From Achromobacter sp. UMC46 (GTDB lineage Bacteria; Pseudomonadota; Gammaproteobacteria; Burkholderiales; Burkholderiaceae_B): a stretch of DNA of 64,000 bases. Both the position numbers and the translations under genes were made by a program. Location: the NCBI RefSeq assembly GCF_014170335.1, contig NZ_LZZS01000033.1, positions 214,470 through 278,469 on the forward strand, read 5' to 3'. This document shows, one piece after another, positions 35,844-44,175 of this stretch. Each line of letters begins with the position of its first letter. Within the stretch, counting starts at the first letter, position 1. The notes beneath the pieces are model-generated. The model did no database searches and was not told the origin of the DNA. It worked only from the letters and a program-made list of their open reading frames with translations.

Positions 35844-36615
35844 TCAACTGGCCCAGTTCCATCGGGACGCCCAGATGAAACCCCTGCCCGTGACGGCATC
35901 CCAGCGCGCGCATCCTGCGCAGTTCCAGCGCGCTGGAAATGCCCTCGGCCACCACGCGCCACCCCATTTCGCCGGCCAGCGCCAACGCGAACTGCACGGA
36001 TTGCCGGGCGACGCGGCTTGTTTCCACGCTGGCGGTGAACGTCTTGTCCAGTTTGAGTTCGTCGATGGTCAGGTCGATGAGCATGCCGAGGTTGGCGTAC
36101 CCCGCTCCGAAGTCGTCCATGGATATTTCGCAGCCCCATTGTTTCAACCGGGCCAATGAGCGCTTCAGCGCCGCGAGGTCGACGGCCGGCGCGTCTTCCG
36201 TCAATTCGATCTTCACGAGCGATAGCGCGACACCGCGCCGCAAGGCTTCGTCATGCAGGAAATCCGCATTGCCGGAATCGGCCAGGGTGGTGGCGCAGGC
36301 ATTGATTGCCAGGGGCAGGGGCGTGCCTGCGTCATTCAGCGTCTTTGCCGCGTCCAGGACCAGTTCAGCTACCCGTTTGAACAAGGCGCTTTGCAGCCGC
36401 AGGTCGCTGATCGCCTGGATCAAGCGGCAGGTCGGCACCAGGCCCCATGCGGGGTGATGCCAGCGGGCAAGCGCCTCGGCCGATTCGATGGCGCCGGTGG
36501 CCAGATTGACCTGAGGCTGGAACACCAGGTGGAACTGCATGGGGTCCCATAGCATGTCGATGAGGCCGCGTTCGCCGATCTGGGCGATGTTGTCGATGTC
36601 CGCCTGGCCAGCCAT
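35815..36615 (-). CDS. EAL-domain protein, probable c-di-GMP phosphodiesterase
   Basis: A 266-residue protein consisting almost wholly of an EAL domain without a membrane or sensor part. Key positions are present: EALAR (the EAL Glu), Asn in AINACAT, Glu in KIELTE, the metal Asp pair in MDDFGAG, Lys in ELKLDKTF, Glu in VVAEGIS and Gln in GQGFHLG. Loop Glu of the usual AEGVE is Ser, which may lower activity. The start at 36615 has GGAG 9 bases upstream; 36663 is the alternative. It resembles RocR/SadR-like and BvgR-like EAL regulators encoded beside BvgS-type kinases. Confidence 0.85.
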   Translation of the reverse strand: MAGQADIDNIAQIGERGLIDMLWDPMQFHLVFQPQVNLATGAIESAEALARWHHPAWGLVPTCRLIQAISDLRLQSALFKRVAELVLDAAKTLNDAGTPLPLAINACATTLADSGNADFLHDEALRRGVALSLVKIELTEDAPAVDLAALKRSLARLKQWGCEISMDDFGAGYANLGMLIDLTIDELKLDKTFTASVETSRVARQSVQFALALAGEMGWRVVAEGISSALELRRMRALGCRHGQGFHLGVPMELGQLITRARIPGR

Positions 36616-36684
36616 TTCACATGTCTCCGAGGAAAAGGGGATGGATGCGCGGACTCTATCCATTCCTAGCGGTGGAACATGTAG

Positions 36685-36746
36685 GAGATTTCACATTCTC
36701 GACGTCAGTGCGGGGGGGAAATTTCTACCTGAGATTCAGAAATTTC
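36685..36746. promoter_or_regulatory. cluster of GAAATTTC palindromes in the EAL/kinase divergent promoter
   Basis: GAGATTTC (36685-36692), GAAATTTC (36718-36725) and GAAATTTC (36739-36746). Start-to-start distances are 33 and 21 bases, near three and two helical turns. The first and third are followed by similar CACATTC or CCACATTCC. Same-face spacing suggests cooperative binding, perhaps by the locus's own BvgA-like regulator. Confidence 0.5.
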
Positions 36747-36813
36747 CACATTCCGATCGAGAGGGAAGGCTCTAGATTGTCTCTGTGCCTATTCTCATTT
36801 AGACAATCTGATC

Positions 36814-38670
36814 ATGGATCCTGTCTCACTCCTGCATTCGCTCCGAATTTCCGAGGCCAGTCTCCCCGTGAGGGTGGGTAAGGTCGCGGCGGTCTGCGCA
36901 ATCCCCGTGTATGTGGTCCTGTCCGCACGGACCGGTGTGCTGGCGGACCTGTCGGGGGGGCTGGTTTCGTGGGTCTGTCTGACAGGCTTTTTGGCCGCGT
37001 TGGTAGCGCTGCTGCTTCTGGGCCGGAAAAACGAGCAACACAAACGTGCGGAAGAGCGCCTGAAGGATCTGGTGGCGTTTCAGACCGGCGTGCTTGACGC
37101 CATTCCCCAACCTATCGTCCTGCGTGGCAACGACCTCAAGTTCCTGGCCTGCAATAGCGCGTTCGAACGCCTTTTGAACCGTTCCAGGAAGCAGCTGCAC
37201 ACGAAGTCGGTAAGCGCCACTGCGGAACTGATGGTCCGGGAAGTGGAGTCGGCAGAGATCGAAGAGGACTACCGTCAAGTGATGGCTACCGGGATGCCGT
37301 TAGGCAAGGACCGGACCGTTTGCGTCAGCGGCCGGGAGATGGACGTGCAGCACTGGATCGAGCCGCTGCGCAATGCCAGCGGCGCCGTGGTCGGCGTCGT
37401 GGGGGGCTGGATGGATATCACGCAGCGCCAGCGCGTCATGAAAGAGCTTGCCGTCGCCCGGGACCGGGCCGAAAGCGCCAACCGGACGAAGACCACTTTC
37501 CTGGCTTCCATCAGCCATGAGATCCGGACCCCGATGAATGCGATCATGGGCATGCTGGAACTGACGTTGTCGCATGCGGATCTGCCCGAGCAGGAGCGCC
37601 TGCAACTGAGCACGGCCTATAGCGCATCGCAATCGCTGCTTGCGCTGATCGGAGACTTGCTGGATTTGTCAAAGATGGAGGCCGGCAAGTTCCAATTTTT
37701 GCCGCAGCCCACCAACTTGTGCCAATTGACCGAAGACGTGGTGCATGTGTTCCAGCCGATCGCCGTGGCGAAGGGGTTGGATTTGACCTTGACGATCGGG
37801 CGGCCTGAGAACATGGCGCGCGCGCATTGCGTGGATCCGTTGCGGCTGAAGCAGATCATGAACAATTTCGTGTCGAACGCGATCCGCTTCACGGAACGCG
37901 GGTCGATATGCGTCCACGTGGAAGCCGAGCCGCAGGAAGGGGACCACCAGACGATTGTGCTGAAAGTCGCCGATACCGGTGTCGGCATCCCGAGCGATGC
38001 GCTGGATACGCTGCTGGAGCCGTTCGTCCAAGTCCAGGAGACGATTCGTGCCATGGACCGTGGGACAGGCCTGGGCTTGTCGATATGTGACCGTCTGGTC
38101 AAGAAGATGGGCGGCACGATACAGATCGACAGCAAGCTGGGCGTCGGCACCACCATGTCGGTGCGTTTGTCGCTGCCCGTGGCGCCCGCGCAGCCTGAAT
38201 CCGTTAGCGACGCGGCACCCGTCGCACGGGCCGCGCCGGTCTGTACCGGGCTGGACGTGTTGGTCGTGGATGACCAGGCGTCGAACGTGCTGCTCTTGCG
38301 GCGCCAACTCGAGAAATTGGGCCATCGCGTGGCGTCCGCCGGCAACGGGCTGGAAGCGCTGGCACTCATGGGCCAGAGGCAATTCGACATCGTGGTGTGC
38401 GACTGCGCCATGCCCGTGATGGATGGCTACACGTTCGCCCGGACCTTGCGGCAACGCGGGGGAGCCGACGCAATACTGCCGATCCTGGGGTATACGGCGG
38501 GCGCGCACGATGCGGAAATCGACCGTGCGCGGGATGCCGGCATGGACGACGTCCTGGTCAAGCCGGTGAACCTGGATTCCTTGAATCGGGCCATCTCCAC
38601 CCTGATGCATCGCGATAGCATCCCGGGGCAGGCGGCGGCGCCGGTCAGCGGGCCAGGCGCAAGCGGCTGA
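36814..38670 (+). CDS. hybrid histidine kinase, BvgS/EvgS-like cytoplasmic core
   Basis: A 618-residue kinase. Two N-terminal membrane helices (about residues 23-40 and 50-70) are followed by a PAS domain (VLDAIPQPIVLRGNDLKFLA near 93-112), the HisKA domain with H235 in SISHEIRTPMNAIMGMLEL, an HATPase domain (NNFVSNAIRFTERG, ADTGVGI, GTGLGLSI) and a receiver with D530 in CDCAMPVMDGY. The order and wording match the BvgS cytoplasmic half, but the Venus-flytrap sensor domains and the C-terminal HPt are missing. The 3' end overlaps the convergent HPt gene by 26 bases. Confidence 0.93.
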   Translation: MDPVSLLHSLRISEASLPVRVGKVAAVCAIPVYVVLSARTGVLADLSGGLVSWVCLTGFLAALVALLLLGRKNEQHKRAEERLKDLVAFQTGVLDAIPQPIVLRGNDLKFLACNSAFERLLNRSRKQLHTKSVSATAELMVREVESAEIEEDYRQVMATGMPLGKDRTVCVSGREMDVQHWIEPLRNASGAVVGVVGGWMDITQRQRVMKELAVARDRAESANRTKTTFLASISHEIRTPMNAIMGMLELTLSHADLPEQERLQLSTAYSASQSLLALIGDLLDLSKMEAGKFQFLPQPTNLCQLTEDVVHVFQPIAVAKGLDLTLTIGRPENMARAHCVDPLRLKQIMNNFVSNAIRFTERGSICVHVEAEPQEGDHQTIVLKVADTGVGIPSDALDTLLEPFVQVQETIRAMDRGTGLGLSICDRLVKKMGGTIQIDSKLGVGTTMSVRLSLPVAPAQPESVSDAAPVARAAPVCTGLDVLVVDDQASNVLLLRRQLEKLGHRVASAGNGLEALALMGQRQFDIVVCDCAMPVMDGYTFARTLRQRGGADAILPILGYTAGAHDAEIDRARDAGMDDVLVKPVNLDSLNRAISTLMHRDSIPGQAAAPVSGPGASG

Positions 38671-39322
38671 GTTCCGCGCAAAGGCGCTGAAGCGCCGGTT
38701 CAAACAAAACGTTCAGGCGCATGACGGCTTCGCCGCTTTCATTGCGGGACGCCGCTTCGATACGTTCTGACAGCCGGATCAACGACGCGCATCCCGCCAT
38801 GCGCGCCGTGCCCTTGATGCGGTGCGCCAGCGAGCCGGCGGCGGCCCAATCCGCCTCGGCGCAGCGGGCGCGATAGTTGGTCAGGTCGCCTTGCGCGGTG
38901 TCGAGAAGGCTATCGATCAACTCGGCCACGATGGCGGGATCGCCGTCGACCAGGTCATGCAAGGTCTGGCGTATGGCGGCGCATTCGGCATCGTCTGGCA
39001 GAACGTAGCCAGCCTCCAGCAGGGCGCGCGACAACGCCGCTTCGGTCGCTCCCGGCACGACGACCTCGTCGATGCCGGGAGCGGTGGTGCCGGAAGCTGA
39101 AATCCTCAGTCGGATCGGCGCGGCCGCGACTGCCGCCGGCAATGGCTGGCCGGGTACGTCCCAGGCGTCGTCGTCCCAGAGGACCACTCGCGGCTCGGCC
39201 GCGTATCCGGACAGCGCCGCGCTGTCCGCGCAGGTATCGGCTGCGAGGCCCAGACCTTCCAACCGTTCGGCGATTTCCCGCAACCGCTCGGGGCGCCGGC
39301 CGATGATGAGGGCGAGGTTCAT
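38645..39322 (-). CDS. separate HPt phosphotransfer protein with pseudo-receiver N-terminus
   Basis: A 225-residue protein. Residues 1-105 look like a degenerate receiver (LALIIGRRPERLREIAERLE, no proper acidic pocket). Residues 115-225 are an HPt four-helix bundle with the phospho-accepting H167 in LAHRIKGTARMAG, very like the HPt of BvgS. The start at 39322 has GGAG 6 bases upstream; the frame extends to 39382. It is 25 bases after the response regulator and probably passes phosphate from the hybrid kinases' receivers to that regulator. Confidence 0.85.
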   Translation of the reverse strand: MNLALIIGRRPERLREIAERLEGLGLAADTCADSAALSGYAAEPRVVLWDDDAWDVPGQPLPAAVAAAPIRLRISASGTTAPGIDEVVVPGATEAALSRALLEAGYVLPDDAECAAIRQTLHDLVDGDPAIVAELIDSLLDTAQGDLTNYRARCAEADWAAAGSLAHRIKGTARMAGCASLIRLSERIEAASRNESGEAVMRLNVLFEPALQRLCAELSRLRLAR

Positions 39323-39347
39323 CCTATTCTCCACGAGGGGCGACCTG

Positions 39348-39992
39348 TCAGCGGGCGATCTGGCATTGGCGTGCGAAGTCAATCAGTTCCAGCAGCGTTT
39401 GCACTTCCAGTTTTGTCATGATCCGTGTCTTGTGCGTGCTGACCGTCTTGTTGCTGATGAAAAGCGCGTCTCCGATTTCCTTGTTCGACATGCCACGCGC
39501 CAGCATCTGCATGATGACGATCTCCTTGTCGGATAGCCGGCTCAGCCGGTCTACGCCATGGCTCGCCGCCCCGACGCGCGGGGATTGCGCACCCTCGGTA
39601 TTCGGGAACACGGTGTACCCCGCCAGAATCGCTTCAACGCACCGGATGATTTCGGCGATCTCCTGGGATTTGCTGACGTAGCCATTGGCGCCGGCCAGCT
39701 TGACGCGCGGCGCGAACGTGGCCTGGTCTTGGCCGGACACCACCAGGATGCGGATGTCAGGCTGGATCGCCCGGATCCGCGGGATGACGTCCAAGCCGTT
39801 TATCTTGGGGATGTCGATGTCCAGAATCACCAGGCCGGGTCGGTCGTCCTTGACGGACTGAATCGTGGACTGGCCGTTGTCGGCTTCCAGGATGCGGGTG
39901 ATGCCCAGTACTTGCGACAGATGGGTTTTCAGTACCAGACGAAGGGAAGGGTGGTCGTCTACGACGAGTACAGTAGTCAAGGGCGACTCCAT
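39348..39992 (-). CDS. BvgA/EvgA-like response regulator (receiver plus LuxR HTH)
   Basis: A 214-residue NarL/FixJ-type regulator. The receiver has the acidic pair in VVDDHPS, phospho-acceptor D58 in VILDIDIP, the switch Ser in VVSGQ and Lys in YVSKSQ. YTVFPNT precedes the HTH LSDKEIVIMQMLARGMSNKE then ISNKTVSTHKTRIMTKL. The segments YTxFPxT, MSNKxI and SNKTVST are shared with Bordetella BvgA as I recall it. Its start lies inside the 3' end of the kinase gene (16-base overlap), so kinase, regulator and HPt form one operon. Confidence 0.92.
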   Translation of the reverse strand: MESPLTTVLVVDDHPSLRLVLKTHLSQVLGITRILEADNGQSTIQSVKDDRPGLVILDIDIPKINGLDVIPRIRAIQPDIRILVVSGQDQATFAPRVKLAGANGYVSKSQEIAEIIRCVEAILAGYTVFPNTEGAQSPRVGAASHGVDRLSRLSDKEIVIMQMLARGMSNKEIGDALFISNKTVSTHKTRIMTKLEVQTLLELIDFARQCQIAR

Positions 39993-42376
39993 TTCTCTAA
40001 ACAGGCGCGCAAGGTGGCCAGATTCACCGGCTTTATCAGGAAGTCGTTCAAGCCGACCTCCTGGAAATGCTCCATGTGCTCCGACGAAACGTCGGCGCTC
40101 AATGCCACAACGGGAAGGCTTCGTATACGAGGGTCGGCATGCGATCGCACGCGGCGGGTCAACTCGAAGCCGTCCATGTCCGGCATGTGAAAGTCCGTGA
40201 ACATCAACGCGTAAGGTACTTGTTCCAGTTGGCCCAGCGCTTGATGGCCGTCAGCGACCACATCCGCCTGGACTCCCAGCTTCTGCAGCATATTGCGAAT
40301 CACGATTTGATAGGGCAAATGATCCTCGACGACCAGAATGCGTCCGGTCGCAGGAAGCTGTGCATTCTCTCTCGCGTCTTGCAAGGGGTTGGTAACAAGA
40401 TGCTCGGTCTGCAACGCACTGAGACACACACGTCGAAACTCGCTCCACCGGACCGGTCCTCCGGCCAATGTCGATTGTGTCGTCGTCGCCGCCGGCGTGC
40501 TTGTGGGCCTGCTGGTAAACAAGATGTGGGGCAGGGGGCGCGGCGCGTTTGACGACGGCGGAGGCTCGCCGGACGGTTCGACGATGTGTAGATCGGCGTC
40601 GTCGCCGGGCCCCACGACAAGCATGCCGGCCGTGCGTGCGTAAGCGCAAAGGGCGGCATTGTCCGCTTCGCGGCGAACCGAGAGGGAGAGGCGTTTGCCG
40701 TTCAACGCCGCGTCAGCTGGAGCGCTTTGGCCCAGGTGCATGGGTAGGCGGACATCGAAGCGGCTGCCCTGGCCTTCGACGCTTTCCACCTGTATCCCGC
40801 CGCTCATCAGGTGGGCAAGGCGCAGGCAGATGGCAAGGCCCAGACCGCTGCCGCCATACTGGCGGGCGGTGGAGACGTCGGCCTGCGAAAACGGGCGGAA
40901 CAGCCTGCCTTGCGCTTCGAGCGGGATGCCGATACCCGTATCCGCAACGGACAGCAGGACGGTCTGCATGCCGGCGCTGGCGTGATCCGGCAGCGTCTCG
41001 GCCATCACGGCGACGCCGCCCGCCGAGGTGAACTTGATGGCGTTGCCCACCAGGTTCAACACGATCTGCTTCACGCGGACCGGGTCGCCGACGAATTCGG
41101 CAGCCACTTCGGGCGCAACGTGCAAGTCCAGCGTCAATCCTTTGGCCAGCGCGCGCGAGGAAAAAATGTGCAAGACCTGGTCCAGTAACTCGCGCAAGGA
41201 GTACGGGATGGTTTCGATCGCGACCGGTGCATCCTCAAGACGGGAAAAATCCAGGATGTCGCCGAGGATCTCGATGAGCAGGCGCGAGGCGCTGTCGGCC
41301 AGATCCACTTGCTGGCGCTGATAGTCGTCCAAGCGCGTGTCGCCCAGCAACTCCAGCGCGCCAAGGGCCGTTGCCAGCGGCGTGCGGATTTCATGGCTCA
41401 TGGCGGCCAGGAAACGGGATTTCGCTTGCGCATTGGCTTCCGCGGCGGCCTTGGCCTCGTTGAGCGCCGTCGTCGCGCGGTGCTCTCGCATCACATCGGC
41501 GAGGTAGCCATTCCATTCTATCGATCCGTCCGGATACCGGCGCGGCGCGGCGGTGCCGATACGAAGCCATCCTTCGCCTTCCGGCCGTAGCGTCGGCAGG
41601 TCGATGCGTATCGGGTTGCCTGTCGCCTTCGATTCATCGATCGCCACACGTGCGGCCGGCCAATGGGTCTTCAGGACACTGGGCAGGTTGTCGCCAGTGG
41701 AGAGCTGGGTGATTTCGGCTGCCGTCAAAAGCAGGAAACGCTCGGTGTGGCCGACGGCATACGGGACCGAGCGGCGTCCGTCCGGTTCCTCTCGGATCCG
41801 GAACAATCCAAGCGGTAGCGTGTCGATCAAATCGTCGATGGCAGCCTTCAGTTCGCGTGTCTCTCGCTCGGCCGCCCTGCGACCGGTGACGTCGGCCAGC
41901 GCGATCAGGGTGCCCGCCGGCGCACGGTCTTCGCCGTAGAGCGGCTCGACCGTCAAGCGGCCGTCAATGGGGGGGCCGTGAGCGGTGTGGACCTTGATCT
42001 CTTCGGTGACCATTTGCTGGGTGGCGAGGCACCGCTTGGCGAATGCCTCCAGTTGCGTGCCAAGCGCGCCTGCCGCGCCTTCCAGCGAACTGGCCTTGGC
42101 GCCGACGAGCCGGGTACGGTCCATTCCGACCAGTTCTTCGAAGGCCTGGTTGACGCGCAGGTAGCGCAGCGTCCCGTCCAGGGCGGCGATCAGCGTGGGG
42201 GTCGCATCCAGGAGTTGCGTCTGTACGGTGGTCGATGCGTCGGCCTGTGTTGCCAGTGCCCGCAAGCCGCGGGCCTCGGCCTGGGCTCTGCGCGCGATTC
42301 TCAGCAGGGATACCGCCGCGCAGAACAGCAGCGCGGCGACGCCGATCAGGGAGGCTTCTAGATAAGTTAGCGACAT
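39977..42376 (-). CDS. membrane-anchored hybrid histidine kinase with two PAS domains
   Basis: A 799-residue kinase. One N-terminal membrane helix (about residues 8-28), PAS 1 (about 50-170, TQLLDATPTLIAALDGTLRY), PAS 2 (about 175-300), HisKA with H328 in AAMSHEIRTPLATALGALEL, HATPase (NLVGNAIKFTSAGG, ADTGIGI, GGSGLGLAI), a degenerate receiver-like region (about 560-660) and a true receiver with D728 in FTDFHMPDMDGF. No HPt is attached; the separate HPt gene two places downstream can supply it. It is the first gene of the minus-strand operon. Confidence 0.93.
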   Translation of the reverse strand: MSLTYLEASLIGVAALLFCAAVSLLRIARRAQAEARGLRALATQADASTTVQTQLLDATPTLIAALDGTLRYLRVNQAFEELVGMDRTRLVGAKASSLEGAAGALGTQLEAFAKRCLATQQMVTEEIKVHTAHGPPIDGRLTVEPLYGEDRAPAGTLIALADVTGRRAAERETRELKAAIDDLIDTLPLGLFRIREEPDGRRSVPYAVGHTERFLLLTAAEITQLSTGDNLPSVLKTHWPAARVAIDESKATGNPIRIDLPTLRPEGEGWLRIGTAAPRRYPDGSIEWNGYLADVMREHRATTALNEAKAAAEANAQAKSRFLAAMSHEIRTPLATALGALELLGDTRLDDYQRQQVDLADSASRLLIEILGDILDFSRLEDAPVAIETIPYSLRELLDQVLHIFSSRALAKGLTLDLHVAPEVAAEFVGDPVRVKQIVLNLVGNAIKFTSAGGVAVMAETLPDHASAGMQTVLLSVADTGIGIPLEAQGRLFRPFSQADVSTARQYGGSGLGLAICLRLAHLMSGGIQVESVEGQGSRFDVRLPMHLGQSAPADAALNGKRLSLSVRREADNAALCAYARTAGMLVVGPGDDADLHIVEPSGEPPPSSNAPRPLPHILFTSRPTSTPAATTTQSTLAGGPVRWSEFRRVCLSALQTEHLVTNPLQDARENAQLPATGRILVVEDHLPYQIVIRNMLQKLGVQADVVADGHQALGQLEQVPYALMFTDFHMPDMDGFELTRRVRSHADPRIRSLPVVALSADVSSEHMEHFQEVGLNDFLIKPVNLATLRACLEKWSRP

Positions 42377-42422
42377 GGACTTGCGCTCCCAGTGCTAATG
42401 CAAACCCCTTACTCGCCAGCGT

Positions 42423-42445
42423 AGTACGCCATTGGTAAGCGTACT
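42423..42445. promoter_or_regulatory. perfect inverted repeat upstream of the second hybrid kinase
   Basis: AGTACGC (42423-42429) and GCGTACT (42439-42445), 9-base spacer. It lies 47-69 bases before the kinase start at 42376, where a repressor or activator of that operon could bind. Confidence 0.5.
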
Positions 42446-42561
42446 GTATCCGGCGCAAAACACAGGTGGGAAGAGTGTGTAACATTTATTGTCCAACGAG
42501 GGCGGTCCGCTCGTGGCGTCTGCTGCACTTTCATGATCTCTGCCGCGCACCATGATAATAT

Positions 42562-42575
42562 TTGTCCTATGACAA
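42562..42575. promoter_or_regulatory. palindromic operator before yggS
   Basis: TTGTCCTATGACAA, 24 bases before the yggS start. Its reverse complement is identical to the site at 48905-48918. A half-site TTGTCC is at 42489-42494. It is a likely binding site of the PtsJ-like regulator encoded at 47442-48737. Confidence 0.6.
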
Positions 42576-42598
42576 TGTTGCAGCCCTGAGGCCACACC

Positions 42599-43426
42599 GT
42601 GAACGCTGACATCCCCCCCGGCACCCCGCAGACACAGCCGCTGCACGACTTGCACAACCGTTGGCCCGAAGCCGAGTCGGTCGAGGATTTCCGCCACAAT
42701 CTGGCGGCGGTGCATGCGCGCATCGCGGCGGCGTGCGGCCGGGTTGGCCGCGACCCCGCGGGGGTGCGTCTGCTGCCCGTCAGCAAGACCAAGCCTGAAG
42801 CGAGCATCCGCCTGGCCCATGCGGCCGGCTGCCGGCTGCTGGGCGAGAACAAGCCGCAGGAGGCCTATCGCAAGTGGGAGGCGACCCAGGACCTGCATGA
42901 CCTGCAGTGGTCCGTGATCGGCCACTTGCAGACCAACAAGGCCAAGCTGGTGGCGCGCTTCGCCAGCGAGTTCCAGGCGTTGGACAGCCTGCGCGTGGCC
43001 GAGGCGCTGGACCGGCGACTGCAGGCGGAAGGCCGGGCGCTTGACGTGTTCGTGCAGGTGAACACGTCGGGCGAGGCCAGCAAGTACGGCCTGCATCCCG
43101 ATGATGTTCCCGCCTTCTTGCGGGCGCTGCCGGCGTTTTCCGCGTTGCGCGTGCGCGGCCTGATGACGCTGGCGTTGTTCTCCGCCGAGGCTGAACGGGT
43201 GCGCCAGTGCTTTGTCTTGTTGCGCAATCTGCGCGACCAGTTGCGGCACGAGGCGCCGGCGGGTATCTCCCTGGACGAGCTGTCGATGGGCATGTCCGGC
43301 GATTTCGAGATCGCCATTGAAGAAGGGGCCACCGTGGTGCGCGTGGGCCAGGCGATCTTCGGCGCGCGGGCCCTGCCGGACAGCCACTATTGGCCGACGG
43401 CGGAAGGTGCCGGGGCGGACGCATGA
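42599..43426 (+). CDS. yggS: YggS/PLPBP-family pyridoxal-phosphate-binding protein
   Basis: A 275-residue single-domain TIM-barrel protein that binds PLP and keeps free vitamin B6 and amino-acid pools balanced. K63 in LLPVSKTKP holds the cofactor. Other hallmarks are LGENKPQEAYRKW, HDLQWSVIGHLQTNKAK, VQVNTSGEASKYG, RGLMTLA, SMGMSGDFEIAIEEGATVVRVGQAIFGAR. It has about 35 extra N-terminal residues compared with E. coli YggS. The start codon is GTG with GAGG 7 bases upstream. Its stop overlaps the next gene's start (ATGA). A PtsJ-like operator precedes it. Confidence 0.95.
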   Translation: MNADIPPGTPQTQPLHDLHNRWPEAESVEDFRHNLAAVHARIAAACGRVGRDPAGVRLLPVSKTKPEASIRLAHAAGCRLLGENKPQEAYRKWEATQDLHDLQWSVIGHLQTNKAKLVARFASEFQALDSLRVAEALDRRLQAEGRALDVFVQVNTSGEASKYGLHPDDVPAFLRALPAFSALRVRGLMTLALFSAEAERVRQCFVLLRNLRDQLRHEAPAGISLDELSMGMSGDFEIAIEEGATVVRVGQAIFGARALPDSHYWPTAEGAGADA

Positions 43427-44157
43427 GCCTCGCCGCCCCGCCCCTGGCACGACGCGCCGTCGCCATCCGCCATCTGCATTTTGAAGACCTGGGCACGCTT
43501 GAGCCGCTGCTGCGTGAGCGCGGCTACGACGTGCAGTATGTCGATGCCGCCTCGCAGGACTTGCAGACGGTCGATGCGTTGTCCGCCGATCTGTTGATTG
43601 TGCTGGGCGGGCCGATAGGCGCCTTCGACGACGCGGCGTATCCCTTCGTCGCAGACGAACTGGCATTGGTGCAACGCCGTCTGGCCGCCGGCGCGCCCAT
43701 CCTGGGCATTTGCCTGGGGGCGCAGTTGATGGCGCGCGCGCTGGGCGCCAAAGTCTATGCGCTGGGCGTGAAGGAAATCGGTTTCGGGCCCTTGCAACTG
43801 ACGCCGGAGGGCAGGCAATCCGCGCTGGCGGCGCTGGGCGACACGCCGGTGCTGCATTGGCATGGCGACCAGTTCGATATTCCCGAGGGCGCGCTGCGGC
43901 TGGCCGGGACGCCGGTCGGCGCGAACCAGGCGTTCTCGCTGGGCGGCAACGTGCTGGGATTGCAGTTCCATCTGGAAGCCGACACCCGCTGCATCGAGCG
44001 CTGGCTGGTCGGCCATGCCTGCGAATTGGGACAGGCGGGAATCGATCCCCGCACGCTGCGAGCGCAGGCCGGCGCGATGCAAGCGCGCCTGGCCGCCGCG
44101 TCCGGCGCGGTGTTCCGGGCGTGGCTGGACGGGATCGACGCCGCGGCGGGCAAATAG
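43423..44157 (+). CDS. class I glutamine amidotransferase-like protein
   Basis: A 244-residue protein of the GMP-synthase-amidotransferase-like family. The nucleophile is C97 in ILGICLGAQLMARALG, and the catalytic His and Glu are in LQFHLEADTR. The oxyanion strand is VLGGPIGAFDD. It stands as a separate protein, so it may be a gamma-glutamyl hydrolase or glutaminase acting on a small amide rather than a synthase subunit. It is translationally coupled to yggS by the 4-base overlap and converges on psd. Confidence 0.88.
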   Translation: MSLAAPPLARRAVAIRHLHFEDLGTLEPLLRERGYDVQYVDAASQDLQTVDALSADLLIVLGGPIGAFDDAAYPFVADELALVQRRLAAGAPILGICLGAQLMARALGAKVYALGVKEIGFGPLQLTPEGRQSALAALGDTPVLHWHGDQFDIPEGALRLAGTPVGANQAFSLGGNVLGLQFHLEADTRCIERWLVGHACELGQAGIDPRTLRAQAGAMQARLAAASGAVFRAWLDGIDAAAGK

Positions 44158-44175
44158 AGGCCTGAGACAAGGCGC

